A stretch of 64,000 nucleotides of DNA from Thermoplasmatales archaeon SW_10_69_26 (GTDB lineage Archaea > Thermoplasmatota > SW-10-69-26): the NCBI GenBank assembly GCA_003009755.1, contig PXUB01000045.1, positions 1-64,000 on the forward strand. Direction: 5' to 3'. Below are positions 53,082-60,695 of the stretch, piece by piece. The stretch's first letter is position 1, and each line of letters begins with the position of its first letter. The notes beneath the pieces are model-generated. The model made no database searches, was not told where the DNA came from, and worked only from the letters and a program-made list of their open reading frames with translations. A program made the translations under genes and the position numbers.

Positions 53082-53089
53082 GCTTTATC
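53082..53089 (+). promoter_or_regulatory. TATA-like element of response regulator gene
   Basis: GCTTTATC is centred 34 nt before ATG 53120. Confidence 0.45.
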
Positions 53090-53119
53090 GGTGGTCAGGT
53101 GTCACCTCTAGGCGGCGAG

Positions 53120-53569
53120 ATGGCGTCCAAGGCCCGTGAACCTCTCCTCCTGCTGGTGGAGGACAACCCCGGAGACGTGCGGTTGACCCAGGAGGCGCTC
53201 GAGCAGGGTCACACCGAGCACGTGCTCGAGGTCGTCACCGACGGCGAGGAGGCCTTGCACTACCTCCATCGCGAGGAGGGCCACGAGTCGGCCCGCCGGC
53301 CGGACCTGATCCTGTTGGACCTGAACCTGCCGCGGTGCGACGGCCGCGAGGTGCTCCAGCAGGTCAAAAGTGACCCGGAGCTGTGCGGGATCCCGGTCGT
53401 CGTCTTGACGACGAGCGAGGCCGCCGAGGACATCCGCGAGGCCTACGAGAACCGCGCCAACTGCTACATCACCAAGCCGGTCGACCTGGACGATTTCCTG
53501 ACGGTGGTCCGGTCGATCGAGGCGTTCTGGCTCGACGCCGCTCGTCTCCCGTCAACGGCGGAGGCGTGA
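53120..53569 (+). CDS. Single-domain response regulator (CheY/Rcp1-like)
   Basis: This is a phosphoacceptor REC domain alone, 149 aa: the acidic pair in [10 protein letters not shown] (about 12), phospho-Asp in [12 protein letters not shown] (about 60), Thr in VVLTTSEA (about 90) and Lys in [12 protein letters not shown] (about 116). It is of the Rcp1 type often encoded next to histidine kinases. The kinase that should follow on the same strand is only a remnant (53620-53917), so this regulator is now an orphan. Confidence 0.92.
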   Translation: MASKAREPLLLLVEDNPGDVRLTQEALEQGHTEHVLEVVTDGEEALHYLHREEGHESARRPDLILLDLNLPRCDGREVLQQVKSDPELCGIPVVVLTTSEAAEDIREAYENRANCYITKPVDLDDFLTVVRSIEAFWLDAARLPSTAEA

Positions 53570-53619
53570 GCGACACCGACACCCAGCGACGAGCGACCTT
53601 CGCTGCCGGACACCACTGC

Positions 53620-53917
53620 CCTGCTCGGGTCGGGGTGGACGCCGAGCGGACCAACGGGGAGCGGCGCATCATCGGGGAGGACGAGGGCCCCGGGATCGAT
53701 CCGGCCTACCCCGAGCGGGTGGTCGAGACGGGCAAGCGCCTGGACCGGGCCGAGCATCCCGGACGGGCACGGGGTCGGCGATCGCCCGCACGATCGTCCA
53801 GCACCAGGGCGGCCGGGTCTGGATCGACGACGCCGAGCAGGGGACCGAGCGCGCCTGACCTTCACGGCACCGACCGGGGACGAGACGTCCTCGGCCGACG
53901 GGGACCGTGTCGGTTAA
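53620..53917 (+). pseudogene. Histidine kinase remnant (HATPase C-terminus)
   Basis: Three short frames together read like the end of a sensor kinase. The first holds GEDEGPGIDPAYPERV (matching DEGIGIPEE-type G1 boxes). The second reads TGTGSAIARTIVQHQGGRVWIDD (G2 box and last strand). The third reads LTFTAPTGDETSS to a TAA at 53915-53917. Frameshifts separate them, and the HisKA and N-box are gone. Confidence 0.7.
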
Positions 53918-53919
53918 GC
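53912..53919 (+). promoter_or_regulatory. TATA-like element, leaderless EamA gene
   Basis: GGTTAAGC overlaps the stop of the kinase remnant and is centred 27 nt before ATG 53943. Confidence 0.55.
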
Positions 53920-53942
53920 CACACGGGGCCTTCGCGTCGACG

Positions 53943-54842
53943 ATGGCGAAGGGCTCGAGGCCGTCCCCGGCGACCTTGACGGCCACCTTGAGCCTCGCCA
54001 TCGCCGCGATCAGCACGGCCGCCGTCCTCGTCCGGTTGTCGGATGCGCCCGCGCTCGTGCTGGCTTTCTACCGGCTGGCGATCGCGTCGGTGCTGCTGGC
54101 GCCGGTCGCGTTGCTGCGCGAGGGCTCGCGGGATGCCTTGGCGTCGTTGGAGCGCGGTGAGCTGGTGCGGTTGGCCGGTGTGGGGCTCGTGCTGGCGTTG
54201 CACTTCTGGTCGTGGTTCGAGAGCCTCGAGCACACGACGGTCGCGGCCAGCGTCGTCCTGGTCACCCTGCATCCCGTGTTCGTCGGGTTGGCCAGCGACC
54301 GCCTGTACGGGGAGGGGCTGGGCCGGCTGGGCTGGATCGGGGTCGTGGTTGCCCTCGTGGGCGGCATCGTGATCACGGGCGCCGACGCGCGGCTGGGGCT
54401 CGGCAACGCCTTCGGGGACTTGTTGGCCTTGATCGGGGCCGCGGCGGCCGCCGCCTACTTCCTGGCTGGCCGCGGGTACCGGCAGGACCTGCCGCTTTTG
54501 GCCTACGTCGTGCCGGTGTACGCGGCCTCGGCCGTGGGGTTGGCCGGGGCCTCGCTGGCGGCCGGGCACGCCTTCACCGGCTACGCCGTGGACGAGTGGG
54601 TGATCTTCCTCGCGTTGGCGATCGTCCCGATGATCTTGGGCCACACGTTGCTGAACTACGCGCTCGCCTACGTGTCGGCGCCGGTCGTGGCGACGACGGT
54701 GCTGGGCGAGCCGATCGGCAGCTCGCTGCTGGCGTGGCTCGTGCTGGCCGAGGTCCCGCCGTGGGGGACGGCGCTGGGCGCGCTCGTCGTGTTGGCGGGC
54801 ATCGGGCTCGTCGTGGTGGACGAGGAGCGGGGGCAGGCTTAG
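53943..54842 (+). CDS. EamA-family (DMT superfamily) transporter
   Basis: This is an inner-membrane protein of 299 aa with ten hydrophobic helices in two EamA halves (about 10-140 and 150-295). Signatures are LSDAPALVLAFYRLAIAS in the first half and GHTLLNYALAYVSAPVVATTVLGEPIGSSLLAWLVL in the second. Substrates in this family are metabolites or amino acids; none can be assigned. Its 3' end is duplicated as a fragment at 55782-55866. Confidence 0.88.
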   Translation: MAKGSRPSPATLTATLSLAIAAISTAAVLVRLSDAPALVLAFYRLAIASVLLAPVALLREGSRDALASLERGELVRLAGVGLVLALHFWSWFESLEHTTVAASVVLVTLHPVFVGLASDRLYGEGLGRLGWIGVVVALVGGIVITGADARLGLGNAFGDLLALIGAAAAAAYFLAGRGYRQDLPLLAYVVPVYAASAVGLAGASLAAGHAFTGYAVDEWVIFLALAIVPMILGHTLLNYALAYVSAPVVATTVLGEPIGSSLLAWLVLAEVPPWGTALGALVVLAGIGLVVVDEERGQA

Positions 54843-55115
54843 CCGTCGACGACGAGGTGGGGCGGGTCGGACTCGAGCTCGGTCAGGTCGTCGACGCCGA
54901 GCCGTTGGACGTCGAGGTAGGCGTCCAACAGCTCCTCGGTGACGCGAGCCGTCGGCGACGCCCAGCTCGGGCAACCGGTCGCCGAGCCCGCGCAACCGGT
55001 GCAGGGCCTTGGCGCCCTGGGTCGCGAAGCCGCGGGGTTTACCGCGGTCGAGGTTCTCGAAGGCGGCCGTCGGCAAGATGAGGGCCTGCAGGAGGTCGGC
55101 CAGCTCGCGGCGGTC
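54839..55115 (-). pseudogene. DUF309-like gene remnant, copy 1
   Basis: RRELADLLQALILPTAAFENLDRGKPRGF is followed by a GAKALHRLR segment. After a frameshift between 54941 and 54960, VTEELLDAYLDVQRLGVDDL and a stop overlapping the EamA stop follow. It is close in sequence to the copy at 55876-56207. The 5' part (including the DUF309 HE motif) is lost. DUF309 function is unknown. Confidence 0.7.
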
Positions 55116-55204
55116 GGTCTCGCGAAGCTGCAGCTGCCTCGGCTTGCAGGTTGGCCCCCGACGCGCCAAATTTTTGAAATGGCCGAACCCTGATATGTGC
55201 ACCT

Positions 55205-55618
55205 ATGCACCGGTCTCTCGCACTGTGTCTGGCCGTCACCGTCACCCTCGGTTTCGTTCCGCTCGCGAGCGCCGCTTCCCCGTCCTGCGAGGACGTGACC
55301 GACGAGGACACCTACGACGGCGCCGTCGTGTACCTGCGGGGGGCGGAGAGCGACACCGTCGTGGAGGTCTGGGAGGAGGCCAACGGCGTGGACGGCCTGC
55401 AAACGGAAGCCTGCGTCGATGCGGACGGCGAGGAGGTCTCCGCGGACGCCCAGGTCGAATCGGTCCCGGCGCAGGATCTGCCCTGGCCCTGGCCGGACCC
55501 GCCGCGCTGCTTCTTGACCGGCAACTCTTACACTTGCCTGCCCGAGCGGGGACCGACGGACCCGGATGATCCGACTGGCGAGTGCCAGCAGGTCGATCGG
55601 ATCACGATCTGTTATTGA
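55205..55618 (+). CDS. Small secreted Cys-containing protein, WEExNG-GLQT family
   Basis: The 137-aa protein has a signal peptide (LALCLAVTVTLGFVPLASA) and then a mature acidic domain with six Cys (CED, ACV, RCF, TCL, ECQ, ICY), suggesting three disulphides. The VWEEANGVDGLQT segment matches the 42563 protein. An AT-rich AAATTTTTGAAAT (about 55169-55181) lies about 27 nt before ATG 55205, so it is probably expressed and leaderless. It sits inside the duplicated debris, between the copy 1 DUF309 remnant and an aminotransferase fragment. Confidence 0.68.
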   Translation: MHRSLALCLAVTVTLGFVPLASAASPSCEDVTDEDTYDGAVVYLRGAESDTVVEVWEEANGVDGLQTEACVDADGEEVSADAQVESVPAQDLPWPWPDPPRCFLTGNSYTCLPERGPTDPDDPTGECQQVDRITICY

Positions 55619-55787
55619 CGTAGGCTGCTTCCGCGCGCCGAGCTCGGGACCCGGGCTCGGCGACGGCGTCGACGGCCTTGACCACGCGCCAGACGTCCTC
55701 GCCCGTTTTGTCGGAGTGCGGGCTGATGCGCAGGCAGCCGGAGCGGTGGTCGACGACGATGTCGCGCTCGGCCAGCCGCTCGACGGC
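55602..55787 (-). pseudogene. Aminotransferase C-terminal fragment
   Basis: AVERLAERDIVVDHRSGCLRIS and the following HSDKTGEDVWRVVKAVDAV correspond to the end of the intact aminotransferase at 56233-57384 (VVQRLAKRDIIVDHRPGRVRVS...). Only about 55 residues remain. Its 5' boundary coincides with the start of the EamA fragment at 55782. Confidence 0.75.
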
Positions 55788-55866
55788 GCTGGGCGCGCTC
55801 GTCGTGTTGGCGGGCATCGGGCTCGTCGTCTTCGACGAGGAGCGCCCCGACGCCGCGGAGGGATGA
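55782..55866 (+). pseudogene. EamA transporter C-terminal fragment
   Basis: GACGGCGCTGGGCGCGCTCG and the following bases are near-identical to the 3' end of the EamA gene (from 54767), encoding ALGALVVLAGIGLVVFDEE with a slightly different tail and a stop at 55864-55866. There is no promoter or start. Confidence 0.85.
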
Positions 55867-55875
55867 TCGTGGGGC

Positions 55876-56207
55876 TCAGGAGACCGCCAGCCGCGGGACC
55901 CGGTCCTCGACCTCGTCGAGCGTCCCGATCCCGCGCCGTTGCACGTGGAGATACACCGTCAACAGCTGCTCGGTGAACCGCTCGCCCTCGTCGATCGCGA
56001 GCTTGGGCAACCGGTCGCCGTGCTCGCGCAGCCGGTGCAGGGCCTTGGCGCCCTGGGTCGCGAAGCCGCGCGGCTTGCCGCGGTCGAGGTTCTCGAGGGC
56101 GGCGGTGGCCAGGATCAACCCCTGCAGGAGGTCGGCCAGCTCGCGTTGAACAGGTCGGCTCCCTCGCGGACGAGCGTGCGCAGCTGGTCGTCCACGGCCT
56201 CGGGCAC
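55876..56207 (-). pseudogene. DUF309-like gene remnant, copy 2
   Basis: GTG 56207 starts PEAVDDQLRTLVREGADLFN. One base is then missing (near 56146) and the frame continues as RELADLLQGLILATAALENL, GAKALHRLREHGDRLPKLA and YLHVQRRGIGTLDE to a stop at 55876. The N-terminal LFN should be followed in DUF309 proteins by an HE-containing helix of about 20 residues, which is missing. It is downstream of the aminotransferase on the same strand. Confidence 0.7.
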
Positions 56208-56232
56208 GGTGGGGCAAGCCCGCGCCCGGTCT

Positions 56233-57384
56233 TCACGTTGGCGGTTCGTCGTCGAGGTCGGTGACCTGGTCGAGGGCCTGGGCGATCTGCTCGATCTCGT
56301 CGATCGTGTTGTAGAAGTAGGGGCTGACGCGGACGCGACCGGGGCGGTGGTCGACGATGATGTCGCGTTTGGCCAGGCGCTGGACGACGGACTCGGGGTC
56401 CTCGACGTCGACCATGACGATGCCGGCGCGTTCCTCGGCGTCGAGAGGGGTCTCGATCGAGAAGCCGCGGTCGTGCAGCCGGTCGACGAGGTCGGTGGTG
56501 AGCTCGGTCTGGCGTTCGCAGATCGTCGCCGGGCCGAGCTCGTCGACGATCGCGAGCCCGGCGTTGCCGGCGTGGACGCTGGGCAGCGAGGGGGTGCCCA
56601 TCTCGAAGCGGCGGGCATCTTGCCGGGGGCGGAACGTGGTCGTGTCGAACGCGAAGGGCCGCTCGTCGCCGAACCAGCCGGCCATGTCGGGGGACAGCTG
56701 GCGTTGGGTGTCGCGGTCGACGTAGAGGTAGGCGATGCCGGTGCCGCCGAGCAGCCACTTGAGGCCGCCGGTGACGAGGACGTCGCATCCGACCTCGTCG
56801 ACGTCGGTCCCCAGCTGGCCGGTGCCCTGGTAGGCGTCGACGATCGAGAGGGCGCCGGCGTCGGCGGCGGCCTCGGAGAGGCGCTGGATGTCCTGGACGG
56901 CGCCGGTGGCGTAGAAGACGTGCGAGGTGGCCAAGGCGGCCGTGTCGTCGTCGAGGGCGTCCTCGATCGTCTCCGCCGGGACGCGGATGCCGTCGGGGGA
57001 GTCCAGGATCTCGAGGTCGGCCGCGGGGCGGTCCTGCCAGGTGCGGGCGACGGTCGGGAAGTCGAGCTCGGTGGTGACGACGCGGGACCGGTCCTCGTAG
57101 GTGAGGCCGCTGGCGATCGCGTTCATCGCGGTGGAGACGTTCGCAAGCAGGGCGACCTCGTCGACGCCGGCGCCGATCAGGTCGGCGAAGCGCTCGCGGG
57201 TGTCGTCCAGCACGCCCAGCCAGGTGTCGTACCAGGCGCTGGCGCCGCGGGTCTCCCACGCCTCGAGGTGAGTGCGGACGGCGCCGCGGACGCGCTGGGA
57301 GAGCGCGCACAGGCTGCAGGAGTTGAGGTAGGTCGTCTGCTCGAGCGTCGGGAACTCCGAGCGAAGCGGGGCGTCCGTCATCAC
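56233..57384 (-). CDS. Class V aminotransferase (cysteine desulfurase/kynureninase-like)
   Basis: This is a PLP fold-type I enzyme of 383 aa. It has YLNSCSLCALSQRV near the start, ANVSTAMNAIASGL (cofactor phosphate region), SHVFYATGAVQDI, IVDAYQGTGQLGTD (cofactor ring Asp) and the Schiff-base Lys in VTGGLKWLLGGTG (about 207). MGTPSLPSVHAGNAGL (about 275) is typical of the isopenicillin-epimerase/kynureninase-like branch. It lacks a clear active-site Cys loop of desulfurases, so the substrate is open. The Cys-rich start (SCSLC) is notable. Confidence 0.85.
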   Translation of the reverse strand: MMTDAPLRSEFPTLEQTTYLNSCSLCALSQRVRGAVRTHLEAWETRGASAWYDTWLGVLDDTRERFADLIGAGVDEVALLANVSTAMNAIASGLTYEDRSRVVTTELDFPTVARTWQDRPAADLEILDSPDGIRVPAETIEDALDDDTAALATSHVFYATGAVQDIQRLSEAAADAGALSIVDAYQGTGQLGTDVDEVGCDVLVTGGLKWLLGGTGIAYLYVDRDTQRQLSPDMAGWFGDERPFAFDTTTFRPRQDARRFEMGTPSLPSVHAGNAGLAIVDELGPATICERQTELTTDLVDRLHDRGFSIETPLDAEERAGIVMVDVEDPESVVQRLAKRDIIVDHRPGRVRVSPYFYNTIDEIEQIAQALDQVTDLDDEPPT

Positions 57385-57390
57385 AGGGCC

Positions 57391-58434
57391 TCAGGGCTTG
57401 CGTCGAGTGAGCAGCGCGAGGCTTGCGAGCAGGCTGGCCAGCGCCGCCAGGCCCAGGCCGGGGCTCTCGTTGGGCTCGGGCTGGTTGGGTTCGACCTCCA
57501 CGTTGTTGGGCTCGAGGTCGGTGGTGAGCTCTGTGCCGTTCACGCCGACGTACACCGTCTCGTGGGCGCCCAGGTCGGAGACGACCTCGACGGCCAGCGG
57601 GTCGACCGCGTCGGGGCTGGGGTCGGCCTCGACGGTGAACGTCGTCGTCTCGCCGTCCGGGAGCGAGGTCTGGGCCGAGCCGTTGATGGACGCGTTCCAG
57701 GCCTCGGGGGCGGAGACGTCGGCGGTGACGTGTTGCCCGTTGCCCAGCGTGTTCTCGACCGTGACGTCGACCCCGGTCTCGGTCGGGGTCGTCGACAGCT
57801 CCACGTAGCCGTGGGGGCCGGCCAGTTCGAGGCTGTCGACCATGCGCTCGCTCTCTTGGGGGATCTCGCCCTGGCCTTGGGAGTTCGGCAGGAAGATCCC
57901 GCCGGGGGCGACGTCGCGCACGTCGTCGTCGGCGCGCGATTCCATCTTGATGTCTTCGACGGAGGCGCCCGGGGCGACGCCGAGCTGGTCGTAGGAGACG
58001 AAGGTCTGCATCCGGGAGGTGACGCCGGTGAACGGCGGATCGTCCTCGGTGACGTTGGCGACGAGCACCTCCATGTCGCCCTCCCACGTCTGGTCGTCGG
58101 TCGTGGTGATCGTCAGCTCCTGGGCGCCGTCGGTCGTCGTGGCCTCGATGTCGACGGCCAGCTGGTCGGAGAGCTCGGTCGGGGCGAAGCCCCCGTACAG
58201 GGTGAACCGGAAGACGAGGCCGGGTTCCTCGAGGGTCTGGGCGTAGGCCTCGCGCACGAACAGGTTGTACAGATCGTAGCCGTCGTACCAGTAGAAGGTG
58301 TCCTCGCCTTCGTCGGCCAGCACGTGGACGGCGTTGTCCAGTGGGTCCGGCGCGGCGTGGGCGCCCGCGGTCGAGGCCAAGCCCGGGGTGGCCACGACGA
58401 GCGCCAGGACGAGGGGGCCGACGAGCTTCCGCAT
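57391..58434 (-). CDS. Secreted surface protein with C-terminal membrane anchor
   Basis: The 347-aa protein has a signal peptide (VGPLVLALVVATPGLASTAGA) and a beta-rich ectodomain with a Tyr-rich early part (TFYWYDGYDLYNLF). A Pro/Asn/Glu spacer (EPNNVEVEPNQPEPNESPG) leads to a final transmembrane helix with RRK stop-transfer. SPGLGLAALASLLASLALL resembles the PGF-CTERM sorting signals processed by archaeosortase. Its role is unknown; the gene ends 6 nt before the aminotransferase start on the same strand. Confidence 0.75.
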   Translation of the reverse strand: MRKLVGPLVLALVVATPGLASTAGAHAAPDPLDNAVHVLADEGEDTFYWYDGYDLYNLFVREAYAQTLEEPGLVFRFTLYGGFAPTELSDQLAVDIEATTTDGAQELTITTTDDQTWEGDMEVLVANVTEDDPPFTGVTSRMQTFVSYDQLGVAPGASVEDIKMESRADDDVRDVAPGGIFLPNSQGQGEIPQESERMVDSLELAGPHGYVELSTTPTETGVDVTVENTLGNGQHVTADVSAPEAWNASINGSAQTSLPDGETTTFTVEADPSPDAVDPLAVEVVSDLGAHETVYVGVNGTELTTDLEPNNVEVEPNQPEPNESPGLGLAALASLLASLALLTRRKP

Positions 58435-58539
58435 GCAGGCCTGCCAGGTCGTGGGGTGTTGTCATTCTTTCGCGTACACTCACCGGTCAATGTTCGTGGA
58501 CGATCAGGCTCAAGGCCAGCGAGCGCGTGGGCTGACCCG

Positions 58540-58956
58540 ATGCGTGGGGCCCGCCTGGCCGCCTGGATGGCGATGCTCGCCGGGGTGGCCAGCCTCGCCT
58601 ATGCCGGGCTGCGGGGCGATCTGGACGTGTACCTGCTCGTGGTGGTCCCCGTCGTCATGGGCACCGGCGCCTGGGCGGGGATGGGTATGCTCGCCGTGGT
58701 CGCGGGGTTGGCCGGGCTCGCGTGGACCTCGTCGACGCTTGGGTCGCCGCCGAGACCGGGGACTGGGGACCCTAGCCCCCAGCGGCCCGAGCAACAGACG
58801 CGGGAGGAGACCAAGACGCGCGGTGGCGGTGTGATCTTGATCGGGCCGATCCCGATCGCGTGGGGGTCGGACCGCTCCACCACGCGCTGGCTGGTCGCCG
58901 CCGGTCTGGCGTTGACCGTGGCGGCCGTCGTGCTCACGCTCGTGCTGCGATCGTAG
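58540..58956 (+). CDS. DUF131/TIGR00304-type small membrane protein
   Basis: The 138-aa protein has two hydrophobic helices at the start (about 5-25, 28-60), a soluble Pro/Thr-rich loop, then GGGVILIGPIPIAWGSD and a last helix. The GGGVxxIGPIPI motif followed by a helix is the hallmark of this archaeal membrane family of unknown function. Confidence 0.8.
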   Translation: MRGARLAAWMAMLAGVASLAYAGLRGDLDVYLLVVVPVVMGTGAWAGMGMLAVVAGLAGLAWTSSTLGSPPRPGTGDPSPQRPEQQTREETKTRGGGVILIGPIPIAWGSDRSTTRWLVAAGLALTVAAVVLTLVLRS

Positions 58957-59281
58957 GCCGGCCGAGGATCCCGAGGGCGCCGAGGGCGGCGGGCTCGGTG
59001 GGTGTGGAGGGCATCAGGACGAGGACGAGGATGCCGACGAGCAGCGCCAGCCAGGCCGGGTCATCGCGGCGGCGGTGGGCCGAGTTCTGGCCGAGCAGGC
59101 CGACGGTGACGAGGCCGAGCGCGATCGCGTAGGTTGCCCACCACGCGATGGCGGTCTCGATCGTGACGTCGAGCACGCGCACCGTGGAGACGTAGGTGGC
59201 GAACCGGGCGGCGGCCAAGACGGCTGACGCCAGCACGACGACCCACATCGCGACCTCTCGTCCCTGCTCGACGTCGACCAT
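58934..59281 (-). CDS. Small membrane protein of unknown function
   Basis: The 115-aa protein has three hydrophobic segments (about 12-30, 43-63, 75-92). It overlaps the convergent DUF131 gene by 23 nt. No family is recognised. Confidence 0.55.
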   Translation of the reverse strand: MVDVEQGREVAMWVVVLASAVLAAARFATYVSTVRVLDVTIETAIAWWATYAIALGLVTVGLLGQNSAHRRRDDPAWLALLVGILVLVLMPSTPTEPAALGALGILGRPTIAARA

Positions 59282-59321
59282 CGTGACGGGCAGCGTGCTT
59301 GGGTGCGTGAAGGTTTCGCCC

Positions 59322-59726
59322 TCACGCGCTGCCGACGGGGCGCGAGACGACGTCGGTGAACACGACGTCGGCCAGCCGGATGGCTCGGACGCCGCGGAGC
59401 GCGTCGAGGAACTCCCGGATGCGTTCGCCCGGGCCGTCGAGCATGAACATCTCGGTGCAGTGGTGCTCGGTGTGGCCGTGCATCATCGAGGAGACGATGT
59501 CGCCGAAGCGGTGGCGGACGCGGCCGATCTCCTCCTGCACCTCGTCGGGGTAGACGACGGTCAGGGTGGCCGATCGCTCGTCGCCGGTGGCCTCGATCTC
59601 CTCGTTCAACAAGTCGCGGGCCGCCGTGCGGAACAGCTCGCTTCGCCCGGCGTAGCCTCGCTCGTCGATGAACTCGTCCACCCTCTCGAGCAACCGATCC
59701 GGCAACGAGATGCTCACGACCGCCAT
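59322..59726 (-). CDS. nikR: NikR-family nickel-responsive regulator
   Basis: This is a ribbon-helix-helix DNA-binding protein of 134 aa. The N-terminal RHH (VVSISLPDRLLERVDEFIDERGYAGRSELFR) is followed by an ACT-like nickel-binding domain with an early His (VRHRFGD) and HGHTEHHCTEMF near residue 83. This matches the His-x-His-x5-Cys Ni site of NikR. It is divergent from the ZIP gene; a TTCATA-N16-TATGAA palindrome lies between them. Confidence 0.92.
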   Translation of the reverse strand: MAVVSISLPDRLLERVDEFIDERGYAGRSELFRTAARDLLNEEIEATGDERSATLTVVYPDEVQEEIGRVRHRFGDIVSSMMHGHTEHHCTEMFMLDGPGERIREFLDALRGVRAIRLADVVFTDVVSRPVGSA

Positions 59727-59829
59727 CGCTATCTATTGATAACAAACCCCCGGCAACCTATCAAGATGTCGGCGTTCACAACCCGAAGGCCGAGGTTTCA
59801 CATCGAGTCACCAACGGCGGGCGTGAAGA

Positions 59830-59859
59830 GTTCATAGTCTTAGGGGTAAGCTTATGAAC
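59830..59859. promoter_or_regulatory. Candidate NikR operator over ZIP promoter
   Basis: GTTCATA (59830-59836) and TATGAAC (59853-59859) form a perfect 7-bp inverted repeat with a 16-nt spacer, the same spacing as the well-known E. coli nik operator (GTATGA-N16-TCATAC), though the half-site differs. The right half overlaps CTTATGAA (59851-59858), the TATA-like box centred 25 nt before the ZIP start, so binding would block transcription. Confidence 0.6.
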
Positions 59860-59879
59860 ATCGTGGTCGTGGCCTCGGT

Positions 59880-60650
59880 ATGGTGCTCACGTTCGCCGGC
59901 TGGGTTCTCGCCGTCACCCTGATCCCCTTCCTGGCCGGCCTGCCGCCGGTGCTGGACCGGGCGATCGGCGACCGCCCGCTCCACGCGATGCTGGGCCTGG
60001 CGGCCGGCCTCATGGTCGGGGTCGCCTTCCTGCGCATCCTGCCCCGCATGTTCGGCCAGGGGGACAGCGCCGCCACGCTGACGCTGGGCGTGAGCTTCGT
60101 CCTCCTCTACGTCCTCGAGGGCCTGGCCAGCGTGCACGGGCACAGCCCCCACGACCACGAGCACGCCCACGGCCACGAACCCGGCGACCACTTCGCCAGC
60201 GCCCGCCGCATCCCCGGGCCGGCGCTGGGCGCTCTCGGCGTGCACATGTTCCTCGACGGGCTGATCCTGGCGCCCGCCTTCGCCGTCGACGCCGCGCTCG
60301 GCGTCTCGGCCGGGCTGGCCATCGCCGCCCACAAGGTCCCCGGCGGGCTGGCGACCGGGACGATCCTCGCCGGCACCGAGCTTGCTCGCCGCGGCCGCCT
60401 GATCGGGTTGGCGGCCGTCGCGGGATCGACCGCCGTCGGTGCCCTCGTCGGGATGGCGCTGGTCGACGTCGCCGGCCTGTTGCCCCACCTTTTGGCCCTG
60501 GCGGCCTCGACGCTTTTGTTCGTGGCCGTCGCCGAGCTGTTGCCCGAGCTGCACCACGGCCCGCACAAAGGCCACGTCGTGAGCGGGCTGGCCGCCGGGT
60601 TCGGAGCGATCGTCGCACTGGGAGCCGCACTGGGCTACGTGGGCCTGTAA
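59880..60650 (+). CDS. ZIP-family metal transporter
   Basis: This is an integral membrane protein of 256 aa with about eight helices. It has a His-rich cytoplasmic loop HGHSPHDHEHAHGHEPGDH (about 86-104), the transmembrane metal motif HMFLDGLILA (about 122) and AAHKVPGGLATG (about 149), typical of the ZupT/GufA branch. Divalent metal uptake (Zn, Fe, Ni or others) is the family function. The NikR gene and the operator-like palindrome make nickel regulation, and perhaps nickel uptake, plausible. Confidence 0.9.
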   Translation: MVLTFAGWVLAVTLIPFLAGLPPVLDRAIGDRPLHAMLGLAAGLMVGVAFLRILPRMFGQGDSAATLTLGVSFVLLYVLEGLASVHGHSPHDHEHAHGHEPGDHFASARRIPGPALGALGVHMFLDGLILAPAFAVDAALGVSAGLAIAAHKVPGGLATGTILAGTELARRGRLIGLAAVAGSTAVGALVGMALVDVAGLLPHLLALAASTLLFVAVAELLPELHHGPHKGHVVSGLAAGFGAIVALGAALGYVGL

Positions 60651-60663
60651 CCGGTGGGGACAG

Positions 60664-60671
60664 GTTCATAC
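60664..60671 (+). promoter_or_regulatory. TATA-like element with GTTCATA half-site
   Basis: GTTCATAC is centred 28 nt before ATG 60696. Its first seven bases equal the left half of the candidate NikR palindrome at 59830. Confidence 0.4.
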
Positions 60672-60695
60672 CGGAGCTCGCGGTCCACCCCGACG

